A stretch of DNA of 64,000 nt from positions 1 through 64,000 of the forward strand of contig NZ_JACOGF010000002.1 of assembly GCF_014284335.1 (NCBI RefSeq), in the 5' to 3' direction. Position numbers and translations under genes: made by a program. This document shows positions 8,323 to 17,395 of the stretch, in pieces. This stretch comes from Undibacterium hunanense (GTDB lineage: Bacteria; Pseudomonadota; Gammaproteobacteria; Burkholderiales; Burkholderiaceae_D). Each line of letters begins with the position of its first letter. Position 1 is the stretch's first letter. The notes under the pieces are model-generated. The model saw nothing but the letters and a program-made list of their open reading frames with translations, was not told the DNA's origin and did no database searches.

Positions 8323-8580
8323 TTAGTTGGACTTTTCCTGCTTGGCTTCCATATACACGCGCAATAGCTTGTTAATGCGTGTCTGGTAACCCTGACCTTG
8401 CTCCTTGAACCATTCCAGCACGTCACTATCCAGACGAATCGTCACGGCCTGCTTGGGTGGCATGCGCAATTCTGCGTTCTGGAAAAATTCATCTCCCAAT
8501 TCAGCAATATCGCTGGTATCGATATCTTTATCCTTCATCGCAGTCAGGCGTTTCCAATCTGTTTTAGATGCTTTGTTCAT
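8323..8580 (-). CDS. brnA: BrnA-type antitoxin
   Basis: 85 aa. The C-terminal half PPKQAVTIRLDSDVLEWFKEQGQGYQTRINKLLRVYM is the ribbon-helix-helix DNA-binding domain of BrnA; the N-terminal part is the toxin-binding segment. BrnA neutralises BrnT and represses the operon. It lies downstream of brnT with a 17-bp overlap, the normal toxin-first order of this system. RBS GAGGTG precedes the ATG. Confidence 0.92.
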   Translation of the reverse strand: MNKASKTDWKRLTAMKDKDIDTSDIAELGDEFFQNAELRMPPKQAVTIRLDSDVLEWFKEQGQGYQTRINKLLRVYMEAKQEKSN

Positions 8581-8836
8581 AGCGTTTCACCTCATTTTTG
8601 GTTGCCTTACGAGCAGAGATAATGCGAATAACATCTTCATTCCGCTCCACATAGACCACTACTCCTATCGTGCTCTTAATCCACCCAAGTGCAATCCAGC
8701 GATCTTCACCGTAATCTTCTCTTCCATCATGGAACGTCAGCATTGGATGCTTAAAAATATCTGCCGCATCGCTAAAATCGATGCCGTGCTTGCGGATGTT
8801 GATTTGGTTTTTTTGTTCATCCCAATCGAAGCGCAT
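8564..8836 (-). CDS. brnT: BrnT-type ribonuclease toxin
   Basis: 90 aa. The sequence MRFDWDEQKNQINIRKHGI followed by DFSDAADIF, EDRWIALGWI and VIRIISARKATKNEVKRYE is characteristic of BrnT, a RelE-fold mRNA interferase. Length and key basic/acidic residues look intact, so the toxin is probably active. A TATAAT -10 element on the minus strand at 8878-8883 and reiterated TGTAT-type half sites between it and the start suggest autorepression by BrnA. Confidence 0.92.
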   Translation of the reverse strand: MRFDWDEQKNQINIRKHGIDFSDAADIFKHPMLTFHDGREDYGEDRWIALGWIKSTIGVVVYVERNEDVIRIISARKATKNEVKRYEQSI

Positions 8837-8890
8837 CGTCCACCTGTATCTATATTTGTATTTACACTTGTATTGACATTATAGAGTATC
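8837..8890 (-). promoter_or_regulatory. brnTA promoter/operator region
   Basis: On the minus strand a TATAAT box (8878-8883) lies about 42 bp upstream of brnT. Between the box and the gene are repeated TACA/TGTA-type half sites (around 8846-8874), as expected of a ribbon-helix-helix operator. The assignment is inferred from position and symmetry. Confidence 0.45.
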
Positions 8891-9042
8891 ACTAAATTTC
8901 CTACTTGGATTTAATGTCTTTTTCGTTGCAGAAATAATGATGGTATTTTTTAAAGCATTGAATCTCAATATGAAAAAAATAATCCTTTTAAGAATCGAGT
9001 TTATTAAGATTTCTATGTGCTTTGAACTACACAATCTGTCAA

Positions 9043-10872
9043 TCAACGTTTATATACGGCTTTCATATCTTCCTCAAAATACGCCAGCAGGTTATTGCGC
9101 TTGAGTTTCAGGGTAGGCGTGATGAGGGTGTTTTCGACGGTCCATGGTTCCAGCGTCAGAACTGCCGCACGTGGTTGTGCATAGTAAGGGAAATTGCTGG
9201 TCAGTCCATGTATGCGTTTGACCACGGCGGCCACGGCTTCTGGCGATTTCAGGCTGGCCTTGTCGTCCGGATTCAGGCCCAGTGAACGCGCCAGTTCCCG
9301 CCAGTACACCCGGCTCAATACGACCGCACAGGCGATGAAGGGTGAGTTTTCACCGAAGGCATAGGCCTGTTCAAATACGGCATCATTGGTGATCGCCAGT
9401 TCCAGGTCGACAGGGGCAATTTTTTCACCGGTCGAGGTGACGATGATTTCTTTCACCCGTCCCAGAATACGTACGCGCCCCGCCACGATCGACGCCTGAT
9501 CACCGGTACGCAACCAGCCATCAATAAAGGTTTTGGCAGTGTCTTCTTCACGCTTCCAGTAACCACGCATGACGTTCGGGCCACGTACCTGCAATTCTGC
9601 ATTTTCGCCGATGCGGACTTCAACCCCGTCCACGGCGCGGCCTACGGTGGCCGGGTCATTGTCATCGGGTGCATTGAAGGCGACTACAGGTGCGGTCTCT
9701 GTCATGCCATAACCCTGGACGATGGGTATACCCAGGCCAAGGAAGCATTGGGAAATCGCCTGTGACAGCGCAGCGCCACCACTGACGGCGACCCGCAGGC
9801 GGCCACCAAACTGGTTTTTCAATTTGCTGGCAATCAGCGGTTCCAATACCAGCCAGCGCAAGCTGTCCATGAACGCTGTCATGCCATCCCCTTTCAGCAA
9901 ACCCTGGCTGCGGCTGAAACGACGCCAGCCGGTGGCGATGGCGAGATTGAAAAGGTTTGCCTGAAATGCGGATGCAGACAGCCTGGTCTGAATCACACCA
10001 TACACACGCTCATAAATGCGCGGCACGGAAATCAAAATGGTAGGCCGTACTTCCAGCAAGTCTTGCGGCAATTGCTTGACCGAGCGCGAAAACGCGACGC
10101 AGGCACCGGCGGCAATCGGCAGGTAATAACCGGCAGTGCGCTCGAAGGTATGCGACAGCGGCAGGAAGGATAAAAATACATCTGTGATCACCGGCGACAC
10201 GCGCGACACCACCGCCTTCACATTCGACATCACATTGGTATGCGTGAGCATGACACCCTTGGGTTTGCCGGTGGTACCCGATGTGTACACCAGCGCCGCC
10301 AAGTCATCTGCCTGCGGTCCTTTTGGATTCACCTGCAAATGCGCTGCGCCGGATAGCCATTCGTCGATATGCATTACCGGGCAACTGGCTGGTAATGCAG
10401 TGGCATCCAGTGTTTTTTGCAAAACTACGACCTGGCGCAAGGCTGGCAGATCAAGACCCGCAGCAGCAATTTCTTTCCATTGCTGATCGGTCGCCGCGAT
10501 TAAAAACGAGGCATCGCTGTCACACAGGATGTAGGCAATACTGGCAGGATTATCCAGCGCATGCATGGGCACCGGTACAAAGCCACAAGCCTGGGTAGCC
10601 TGGTCCATGCACACGGCATGCAAGCCATTCGGCAGCAGGATGGCAATACGCGAGCCATGTTCCAGCGCCAGTGGCGACAGGGCTTTGACAAAGCCTGTGA
10701 CGCGCTCCTGTGTCTGTTGCCATGAATAGGATGTCCACTGTCCAGCCACATCATCGAACTGACGATAGGCTTCGGCATCAGGTGTTTGTGCTACCCGCCA
10801 GGCAAATAATTCTGCCAGGGTTTGCACTGTGGATAAGTCGGGAGGTATTGCTGTTTGCGCAGAGGTAGACAT
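9043..10872 (-). CDS. AMP-forming long-chain acyl-CoA synthetase family protein
   Basis: 609 aa from the ATG at 10870-10872 (MSTSAQTAIPPDLSTVQTL); a 15-codon upstream extension is open but less likely. Adenylation motifs are intact: phosphate-binding loop LVYTSGTTGKPKGVMLTH, VQGYGMTETAPVVAF, DGWLRTGDQA and GRVKEIIVTSTGEKIAP. The protein belongs to the FadD15/long-chain fatty acid ligase branch, activating fatty acids to acyl-CoA for beta-oxidation or lipid synthesis. It is monocistronic and flanked by gene-poor stretches. Confidence 0.9.
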   Translation of the reverse strand: MSTSAQTAIPPDLSTVQTLAELFAWRVAQTPDAEAYRQFDDVAGQWTSYSWQQTQERVTGFVKALSPLALEHGSRIAILLPNGLHAVCMDQATQACGFVPVPMHALDNPASIAYILCDSDASFLIAATDQQWKEIAAAGLDLPALRQVVVLQKTLDATALPASCPVMHIDEWLSGAAHLQVNPKGPQADDLAALVYTSGTTGKPKGVMLTHTNVMSNVKAVVSRVSPVITDVFLSFLPLSHTFERTAGYYLPIAAGACVAFSRSVKQLPQDLLEVRPTILISVPRIYERVYGVIQTRLSASAFQANLFNLAIATGWRRFSRSQGLLKGDGMTAFMDSLRWLVLEPLIASKLKNQFGGRLRVAVSGGAALSQAISQCFLGLGIPIVQGYGMTETAPVVAFNAPDDNDPATVGRAVDGVEVRIGENAELQVRGPNVMRGYWKREEDTAKTFIDGWLRTGDQASIVAGRVRILGRVKEIIVTSTGEKIAPVDLELAITNDAVFEQAYAFGENSPFIACAVVLSRVYWRELARSLGLNPDDKASLKSPEAVAAVVKRIHGLTSNFPYYAQPRAAVLTLEPWTVENTLITPTLKLKRNNLLAYFEEDMKAVYKR

Positions 10873-11182
10873 GAAATGCTTAGAAAATGAAATCAATAGC
10901 CCGTCACCGTACTTCACACTCTTGCCCTACGAGAAGAAAAGTCACGGTATTTTTGGATTTACCAGAAAATAAGGGCTAAAAGCATCATTATGCAACAAAT
11001 TAGAGAAAGACTTATTGCGTGAAGACAAATTGACCACGTCATCCTGCTGCTATGAACTTCAGGAATGCGGCGATGACATCGCATAAGCGTCCTAAGCTAT
11101 CGATTCCTTGCTACTAAACTGTAGGGTGCACCATGTGCACCATCTACTATAAATTTGAACGACACCAGGCAAAAAATTTAAT
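10873..11182. other. Intergenic region with short inverted repeat
   Basis: No gene seen in this 310 bp stretch between the acyl-CoA ligase and the phosphatase-like gene. It contains the inverted repeat GGTGCAC-cat-GTGCACC at 11125-11141, part of a longer imperfect hairpin beginning GTAGGG and ending CTAC, reminiscent of dispersed repeats of the GTAGGGTGCACC type. Confidence 0.4.
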
Positions 11183-12037
11183 TCACCATTCCTGCCAACT
11201 CAACATCGCCACCGTAGCATCATCCGCCTTCTTCACCGCCATGCCACCAGACTTGCCAACTTCATGTTCACGCAATTCCTGCATCAGGGCTGGCAGCCCG
11301 CGTCTCGCACAGGCTTGCATCAAACCTGCCGTGTCGTACAGGTGGTAGCTATCAACAAGCCGATAAAAACCATCGGTCATGATCAGCACGCGGTCAGACT
11401 GTTTTAACTTGATGTGATGTTCTCGTGCAGCGAAACGGCCCTGTGGATAAAGGCAGAGTATCGATGGCTGCGGGTGCATGTTTTGCGATACCCGGCGTTC
11501 TCTTAACATGGGTAAGAGCCTGGCCCAGCGCGCCTGTTCATCCAGGCCTTCCTGCTGCAATGCTTCTATCGCGGATTTGAGTATGCCTTCTTGTGGATTG
11601 TCATAGGGATCAAGATCACTCACTTTTGCATGAGCATCCAGCAAGAAGCTTTTGCAATCACCCAGGGCATAGATGCTGACATCTTCGCCATTGGCATGAA
11701 CACGCAACCAGGTCAGCGCGGCAATCGGCCAGGCGTGGCAGGGGATGGCGGCGACCTGTAGCAGGGAATTGTGCTGTTCACGCAGGGCTTGCAGGGCGAG
11801 CTGCATACTGTCGGCCTGGCTGAGTAGCGGTGTGGCGACTTGTTTCAACGCAGCAGAAAATTGCAGGACAAACCAGGCCGGATCGCCGAGACCGGTATCC
11901 AGGTAATTGCGGTCCGACACCGAACTGGCGCCGTCAAATACCAGCAGTTCCAGCGTGCCATCCGGATGAGTGAAGCTGGTTACCAGGTCTTCGTTTATAT
12001 TCGTACTGGCGGCAGTGGAGAGGGAATCGATGAGCAT
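11183..12037 (-). CDS. PP2C-like serine/threonine phosphatase
   Basis: 284 aa. PPM/PP2C landmarks are visible in order: NINEDLV near residue 14 (metal-binding acid), VFDGASSV near 33, IYALGDCKSFL, VLIMTDGFYRL and ADDATVAML at the C-terminus. The usual GG of the DGVGG/DGMGG motif is replaced by DGASS, so it is a divergent member. No kinase, FHA or type VI secretion gene is next to it; it is probably a single-gene regulator of unknown target. The C-terminus ends SWQEW. Confidence 0.82.
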   Translation of the reverse strand: MLIDSLSTAASTNINEDLVTSFTHPDGTLELLVFDGASSVSDRNYLDTGLGDPAWFVLQFSAALKQVATPLLSQADSMQLALQALREQHNSLLQVAAIPCHAWPIAALTWLRVHANGEDVSIYALGDCKSFLLDAHAKVSDLDPYDNPQEGILKSAIEALQQEGLDEQARWARLLPMLRERRVSQNMHPQPSILCLYPQGRFAAREHHIKLKQSDRVLIMTDGFYRLVDSYHLYDTAGLMQACARRGLPALMQELREHEVGKSGGMAVKKADDATVAMLSWQEW

Positions 12038-12231
12038 GGGTGCCGGTGCTTAATGATGATGCGTGATGATGCGTGGAGGGTGATTGCAGAATATAGCATT
12101 GGCATATTGCAGGAAAATTTCGTTTTTCCAAAATCGGTGCGCGGGGCACACGCTACCAGTCGGCGGGCAGCTCGAATGCCCATTATAATCAAACCCTTGT
12201 CCGCACTATTGTTCAACTCAGGAGCCTCGCC

Positions 12232-12870
12232 ATGTTTGGCACACAAGATCTCACCCAGTTCATTATCGCCGGAATATTACTGAATATCGCCCCTGGTCCT
12301 GATTCTTTATTGATCATGACGCGCAGCGCGACGCAGGGGTGGCGTGCCGGGTCAGCAGCGGCACTGGGCATAGGTGCGGGTACGCTGGTGCATATCATGG
12401 CGGCGGCACTGGGTTTGTCAGCCTTGCTGGCGACGTCTGCCACGGCGTTCACCATCGTCAAGCTGGCAGGTGCGGCTTATCTTTTGTATGTGGGCGTGTC
12501 GCTCTTGCTGAGCAAGGCAAAAACAAATACCAGCAAAGAAACCACGCCCTTGCCTGCGTTGAGTCATGGGAAAATTTTTGCCCAAGGGTTTTTGACGAAT
12601 GTGCTGAACCCCAAGGTGGCGATCTTCTTTCTGGCGTTTGTGCCGCAGTTTATCGCCGCAGATGCCAGCAATAAACCACTGGCGCTGATTGTCCTCGGTT
12701 GCATCTTCAATTTCAACGGCATGCTGTGGTGCCATTTGCTAGCGGTGTCGACGGCATTTGCCAGACAGCGGGTACGCATCAGCCAGGCTGTCACGCTGTG
12801 GCTGAACCGTTTTATCGGTATGATGTTTATTTCTTTTGGGATCAAGCTGGCGCTGGCCAACAAGCATTAA
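12232..12870 (+). CDS. LysE/RhtB-family amino acid exporter
   Basis: 212 aa, six hydrophobic segments. The N-terminal signature LLNIAPGPDSLLIMTRSATQGWRAG is diagnostic of LysE/RhtB translocators that export amino acids. Central loop with Lys-rich SKAKTNTSKETTP, then GFLTNVLNPKVAIFFLAFVPQF. It converges with an Lrp-family regulator gene; such pairs are common in amino acid homeostasis but usually divergent. Confidence 0.92.
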   Translation: MFGTQDLTQFIIAGILLNIAPGPDSLLIMTRSATQGWRAGSAAALGIGAGTLVHIMAAALGLSALLATSATAFTIVKLAGAAYLLYVGVSLLLSKAKTNTSKETTPLPALSHGKIFAQGFLTNVLNPKVAIFFLAFVPQFIAADASNKPLALIVLGCIFNFNGMLWCHLLAVSTAFARQRVRISQAVTLWLNRFIGMMFISFGIKLALANKH

Positions 12871-12895
12871 AAGCACAGGTTTATTCACAGCCAGC

Positions 12896-12928
12896 AAAAA
12901 AACAAGGCACTGACTTGAGGTCAGTGCC
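12896..12928 (-). terminator. Rho-independent terminator of the Lrp-type gene
   Basis: Reading leftwards, stem GGCACTGA/TCAGTGCC with a seven-base loop (12906-12928) is followed by a T-rich tract with TTGTTTTTTT. It lies 44 bp past the stop of the Lrp-family gene at 12972. Confidence 0.75.
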
Positions 12929-12971
12929 AGATTATTGCCAAGCCTGTCTTTAAAACAGCGATAACGCGTTT

Positions 12972-13430
12972 TTACTTGATTGGCAGGCAGCTGGTATTTT
13001 TAACTTCTTCCATTACTGCATAGGTATGCGTTTCACGCACGCCATTCAATTGCAGCAGGGATTTGCCGAGGAAATCGCGGTAGGCATTCATGTCCTTGAC
13101 CCGCGCCTTGACGAGATAATCAAAACCGCCGGCCACCATATGGCATTCAAGCACTTCGGGGATGGCTTGTACGCCTCGCCGGAAGGCATCGAAGACATCA
13201 GGCGTGGTGCGGTCAAGCACTACCTCAATGAACACCAGCAGGGCCACATCCAGAAGATGGGGATTGAGCTGGGCTGTATATCCTAGTATGTAGCCGGACT
13301 CTTGCAGCTTACGCACGCGCTCCAGGCAGGCAGCAGGGGACAGATTGACCCTTGTTGCCAGTTCTACATTACTGATACGGCCGTCGTTTTGCAATTCGGC
13401 CAGAATTCTTTTACTGATTTTGTCGAGCAT
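12972..13430 (-). CDS. Lrp/AsnC-family transcriptional regulator
   Basis: 152 aa. N-terminal winged HTH (DKISKRILAELQNDGRISNVELATRVNLSPAACLERVRKL) and C-terminal RAM ligand-sensing domain (FIEVVLDRTTPDVFDAF ... YLVKARVKDMNAYRDFL). It is divergent from putA with a 165-bp intergenic region. In Alpha- and Betaproteobacteria such regulators (PutR/BkdR-like) activate the proline catabolic gene in response to proline; this role here is inferred from position and from the lack of a DNA-binding domain in the PutA. Confidence 0.9.
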   Translation of the reverse strand: MLDKISKRILAELQNDGRISNVELATRVNLSPAACLERVRKLQESGYILGYTAQLNPHLLDVALLVFIEVVLDRTTPDVFDAFRRGVQAIPEVLECHMVAGGFDYLVKARVKDMNAYRDFLGKSLLQLNGVRETHTYAVMEEVKNTSCLPIK

Positions 13431-13595
13431 AAGAAGTCAGAAATCGTCGATGGGGTGATTAATAATATTCGGCATAATTTTCTCACAAAATAGAAAATTT
13501 CGATATATGTTCTGATTTCCAGAATTAATCCTCGAAGAGCATCTATACAATGAAATCTAATTTGTTTTGATTATTTCTCTAGGATTGCAACTATC

Positions 13596-16500
13596 GTGCC
13601 AACCAACAACCTCCCATTTTCTGCCTTGCAGGCTGAACTCCTGAGCCCTGCTACGCCCTTGAGAACTGCCATTACGCAAGCATACCGCCGATCAGAGACA
13701 GAAGCTGTGCAATGGTTGCTGGGACAGGTTGATCCGCATGAAGATCAGCAAAACAGTGTTGCGGAACTGGCACACCGGCTGGTCACCAATGTCCGTCAGC
13801 AGCGCACCCGCGCTTCGGGCGTTGATGCGCTGATGCATGAATTTTCCTTGTCTTCAGAAGAAGGTGTGGCATTGATGTGTCTGGCCGAGGCGCTGTTGCG
13901 CATCCCCGATCACCAGACGGCTGACCGCCTGATTGCCGACAAGATCAGCAAGGGCGACTGGCGCAAGCATCTGGGTGAATCACCATCGCTGTTTGTGAAT
14001 GCTGCCACCTGGGGCTTGCTGGTGACTGGCAAACTGGTCAGCACCAATAGTGAGCAGGGCCTGGGTTCGGCCCTGACACGCCTGATCGCCAGGGGTGGCG
14101 AACCGCTGATACGCAAGGGTGTGGACCTGGCCATGCGCATGCTGGGGAATCAGTTTGTCACTGGCCAAACCATAGAAGAAGCCCTGAAAAACAGCCAGGA
14201 CAATGAAAAACGCGGCTATCGCTATTCTTATGACATGCTGGGTGAAGCCGCGCTGACCGCCAAGGATGCGGCTTTTTATTACCAGGCTTATGAAACTGCC
14301 ATTCATGCCATAGGCAAGGCATCCAACGGACGAGGCATTAAAAACGGCCCCGGCATTTCAGTCAAACTGTCGGCCCTGCACCCACGTTATTCACGCGCCC
14401 AGCGTGAGCGCACGATGACGGAATTGCTGCCGTTGCTGAAGAAACTGCTGCTGCTGGCCAAGCAATACAATATCGGCCTGAACATCGATGCCGAAGAAAC
14501 CGACCGGCTGGAACTGTCGCTGGACCTGATGGAAGCGCTGGCCTTTGATGCCGATCTCAAGGGCTTTGAAGGCATAGGTTTCGTCGTGCAAGGCTACCAA
14601 AAGCGCTGCCCGTTTGTGATCGACTACCTGGTGGATCTGGCGCGCCGCAGTGGCAGCAAGTTCATGGTGAGGCTGGTCAAGGGTGCGTACTGGGATGCGG
14701 AAATCAAGCGTTCACAGGTGGATGGCATGAGCGGCTTCCCGGTCTACACGCGCAAGGTCTATACCGATCTGTCTTACCTGACCTGTGCACAAAGACTGCT
14801 GGCGGCGACTGATGTGATTTATCCACAGTTTGCCACCCACAATGCGCTGAGCTTATCCACCATTTATACCTGGGCACAAAAAGCCGGTATCACGGACTAT
14901 GAATTCCAGTGCCTGCATGGCATGGGAGAAACTTTGTATGACCAGGTGGTAGGCAAAGACAAGCTGGACAAACCTTGCCGTATTTATGCACCAGTTGGGT
15001 CACATCAGACTCTGCTGGCTTATTTGGTGCGCCGTTTGCTGGAAAATGGTGCAAATTCATCCTTCGTGAATCAGATCGTGGATGAGAATGTGTCCATCGC
15101 ATCCATGCTGGCTGATCCTATTGCTGTTTCGCGTGAACTGGGTGGTTTGGCGCATCCTGGCATTGCCTTGCCCAGGGATTTGTTTGGCAAGGAAAGAAAA
15201 AATTCTGCCGGACTGGATTTTTCCAATGAACTGGAACTGCAACACATAAGCGCCCGCTTTGCTGAGAGCAGCCAGCAGACATTGACTGCCGGCCCCATCC
15301 TGCATGGCCAGGTATCGGCCAGCCAGACCCGGCCTGTGAATAACCCGGCAAACCAGCTCGATGTGGTCGGTCATGTCACTGAAGCCGATGCCCAGGATGT
15401 GGAAACGGCCTTGCATGCAGCCGAACAATATGCGATGGACTGGCAAACCACGCCGCCGGTAGAACGTGCCGCCGTATTGAAAAAAGCGGCTGATTTGCTG
15501 GAAACGCAAACCCTGGATTTCATGGCCCTGGCCATACGCGAAGCCGGCAAATCCTTGCCGAATGCCCTGGCAGAAGTACGTGAGGCAGTCGATTTCCTGC
15601 GTTATTACGCCGCCCAGGTAGAAGGCCTGCCGAATACCCAGGCACTGGGCCCGGTGGTCTGTATCAGTCCATGGAATTTCCCGCTGGCGATTTTCATTGG
15701 TGAAGTCAGTGCAGCACTGGCGGCTGGCAATGTGGTGCTGGCCAAACCGGCAGAACAGACACCCCTGATCGCCTATCGCGCCATCCAACTGCTGCATGAA
15801 GCTGGCGTGCCGCGAGGTGCAGTGCAATTCTTGCCGGGTACGGGCGAAGTGGTCGGTGCGCAACTGGTGGCAGACCGTCGCGTCAAGGGCGTGATTTTCA
15901 CCGGTTCTACCGAAGTGGCGCAAATCATCAACCGCACCCTGGCCAAACGTGCAGTGACGGAAGGCATAGACATTCCCCTGATCGCTGAAACCGGTGGCCA
16001 GAATGCCATGATCGTTGACAGCAGCGCCCTGCCTGAACAGGTAGTCAATGACGTGCTGTCATCCGCCTTTGACAGCGCCGGCCAGCGTTGTTCTGCCCTG
16101 CGCATACTCTGCTTGCAGGAAGATATTGCCGACAAGACCATAGAAATGCTGCACGGTGCCATGCAGGAATTGCGCATAGGTCAGCCAGGCCGCCTGGCCA
16201 TCGATATCGGCCCGGTGATTGATGCTGAAGCACAAAACAATCTGCTCAGCCACATCAACACCCTACGCGGCAAGGCCAAGTCCTTCTACACGCTGGATTT
16301 GTCCAGCAGCTGCCGCAGCGGCACGTTTGTGGCACCGACGGTATTGGAAATTGCCAACCTGGCGGACCTGAAAAAAGAAGTATTCGGCCCGGTACTGCAT
16401 GTCTTGCGCTACCGGCGTGATGACTTGCCGCAATTGATAGATCAGATCAATGGCACCGGTTTTGGCCTGACCCTGGGCATCCATTCACGCATAGATGAAA

Positions 16501-17240
16501 CCATCAACTTCATCACTGATCGCGCCCATGTCGGCAATATCTATGTGAACCGGAACATCGTCGGTGCCGTGGTGGGCGTCCAGCCCTTTGGTGGTGAAGG
16601 CAAATCCGGCACCGGCCCCAAAGCCGGCGGCCCGCTGTACCTGAAACGCCTGCAACGCACACCTGTGGTTGGTCTGGGTGGCCATACCGTGTATGAACGC
16701 CAGTCACCACCAGCACTGGAAGCCTTGCTGGTATGGGCCAAAACCCATGGCCACCAGCGCATAGCCGAACTGGGCGAACATTATGCCCATACCAGCCCTT
16801 ACAAACTGACCCAGGTTTTGCCTGGCCCTACGGGGGAACGCAATACCTTGTCTTTTGCCCCGCGTGGTCGCATTTTCTGCGCTGCCAACAGCATCAATTG
16901 TCTGATCAACCAGTTGGCAGCCACACTGGCCACCGGCAATACCCCGGTGTTGCCAGCACAAACCCTGGCCATGCTGCCAGGCGGCCTGCCGTTGGAAGTC
17001 AGCAAACTCATCGTCGCTGCCGAAGCCGACCAGTGTGGTGCCCAGTTGGCCCTGATAGAAGGTGCCTTGCTGGCCCACTACAAGTTGCTGTTTGCAGCTC
17101 AGGATGAAGCCATCGTGTCTGTGCTTGAAACCCAGGACCATGTAGAAATTCCGCTATGGCGCCTGGTAGCTGAACGTGCGCTGTGCGTGAATACCACGGC
17201 AGCAGGTGGGAATGCGAGTTTGATGACTTTGGAGGGATGA
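13596..17240 (+). CDS. putA: Bifunctional proline dehydrogenase / glutamate-semialdehyde dehydrogenase PutA
   Basis: 1214 aa, GTG start (AGGATT upstream). It oxidises proline to pyrroline-5-carboxylate with FAD and then to glutamate with NAD. The N-terminal half holds the PRODH barrel (GPGISVKLSALHPRY, GLNIDAEETDRLELSLD, YLVRRLLENGANSSFVNQI). The second half is an aldehyde dehydrogenase (GPVVCISPWNFPLAIF, ETGGQNAMIVDSSALPEQV, catalytic Cys in DSAGQRCSALR, VGVQPFGGEGKSGTGPKAGG), and a C-terminal vestigial domain follows. There is no ribbon-helix-helix domain at the N-terminus, so it is not the self-repressing trifunctional form; the divergent Lrp-type protein probably takes that role. Confidence 0.97.
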   Translation: MPTNNLPFSALQAELLSPATPLRTAITQAYRRSETEAVQWLLGQVDPHEDQQNSVAELAHRLVTNVRQQRTRASGVDALMHEFSLSSEEGVALMCLAEALLRIPDHQTADRLIADKISKGDWRKHLGESPSLFVNAATWGLLVTGKLVSTNSEQGLGSALTRLIARGGEPLIRKGVDLAMRMLGNQFVTGQTIEEALKNSQDNEKRGYRYSYDMLGEAALTAKDAAFYYQAYETAIHAIGKASNGRGIKNGPGISVKLSALHPRYSRAQRERTMTELLPLLKKLLLLAKQYNIGLNIDAEETDRLELSLDLMEALAFDADLKGFEGIGFVVQGYQKRCPFVIDYLVDLARRSGSKFMVRLVKGAYWDAEIKRSQVDGMSGFPVYTRKVYTDLSYLTCAQRLLAATDVIYPQFATHNALSLSTIYTWAQKAGITDYEFQCLHGMGETLYDQVVGKDKLDKPCRIYAPVGSHQTLLAYLVRRLLENGANSSFVNQIVDENVSIASMLADPIAVSRELGGLAHPGIALPRDLFGKERKNSAGLDFSNELELQHISARFAESSQQTLTAGPILHGQVSASQTRPVNNPANQLDVVGHVTEADAQDVETALHAAEQYAMDWQTTPPVERAAVLKKAADLLETQTLDFMALAIREAGKSLPNALAEVREAVDFLRYYAAQVEGLPNTQALGPVVCISPWNFPLAIFIGEVSAALAAGNVVLAKPAEQTPLIAYRAIQLLHEAGVPRGAVQFLPGTGEVVGAQLVADRRVKGVIFTGSTEVAQIINRTLAKRAVTEGIDIPLIAETGGQNAMIVDSSALPEQVVNDVLSSAFDSAGQRCSALRILCLQEDIADKTIEMLHGAMQELRIGQPGRLAIDIGPVIDAEAQNNLLSHINTLRGKAKSFYTLDLSSSCRSGTFVAPTVLEIANLADLKKEVFGPVLHVLRYRRDDLPQLIDQINGTGFGLTLGIHSRIDETINFITDRAHVGNIYVNRNIVGAVVGVQPFGGEGKSGTGPKAGGPLYLKRLQRTPVVGLGGHTVYERQSPPALEALLVWAKTHGHQRIAELGEHYAHTSPYKLTQVLPGPTGERNTLSFAPRGRIFCAANSINCLINQLAATLATGNTPVLPAQTLAMLPGGLPLEVSKLIVAAEADQCGAQLALIEGALLAHYKLLFAAQDEAIVSVLETQDHVEIPLWRLVAERALCVNTTAAGGNASLMTLEG

Positions 17241-17243
17241 ATC

Positions 17244-17279
17244 AGCTTGTAATTTAGCTTGTAACTTAGCTTGTAATTT
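17244..17279. repeat. Three tandem 12-bp repeats after putA
   Basis: The unit AGCTTGTAATTT occurs three times head to tail (middle copy AGCTTGTAACTT), starting four bases after the putA stop codon and ending before the terminator. Confidence 0.75.
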
Positions 17280-17311
17280 AGTCAGGCGTATTACGCTGAT
17301 TACACTGATAC

Positions 17312-17346
17312 AAAGAGGCCTCGCAAAAATGCGAGGCCTTTGTTTT
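17312..17346 (+). terminator. Rho-independent terminator of putA
   Basis: Stem AAAGGCCTCGC-type: GAGGCCTCGC and GCGAGGCCTT enclose an A-rich loop, followed by TTTGTTTTT. It could also serve the leftward gene ending at 17396, since the stem is preceded by CAAAGA only, so it is better oriented for putA. Confidence 0.85.
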
Positions 17347-17395
17347 TAAACTGCCGTCAATTGCTTGTCTCAGGTATCCATTCTCAGGTGTCCAT

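Noticed and set aside
14850-14860. Single TTATCCAC-like motif inside putA and other lone TGTGGATAA motifs (for example near 3002, 11450, 24028, 31316)
   Set aside because: Single DnaA-box-like 9-mers are expected by chance and lack clustering; only 22.4-23.4 kb and 26.96-27.07 kb have supportable clusters.
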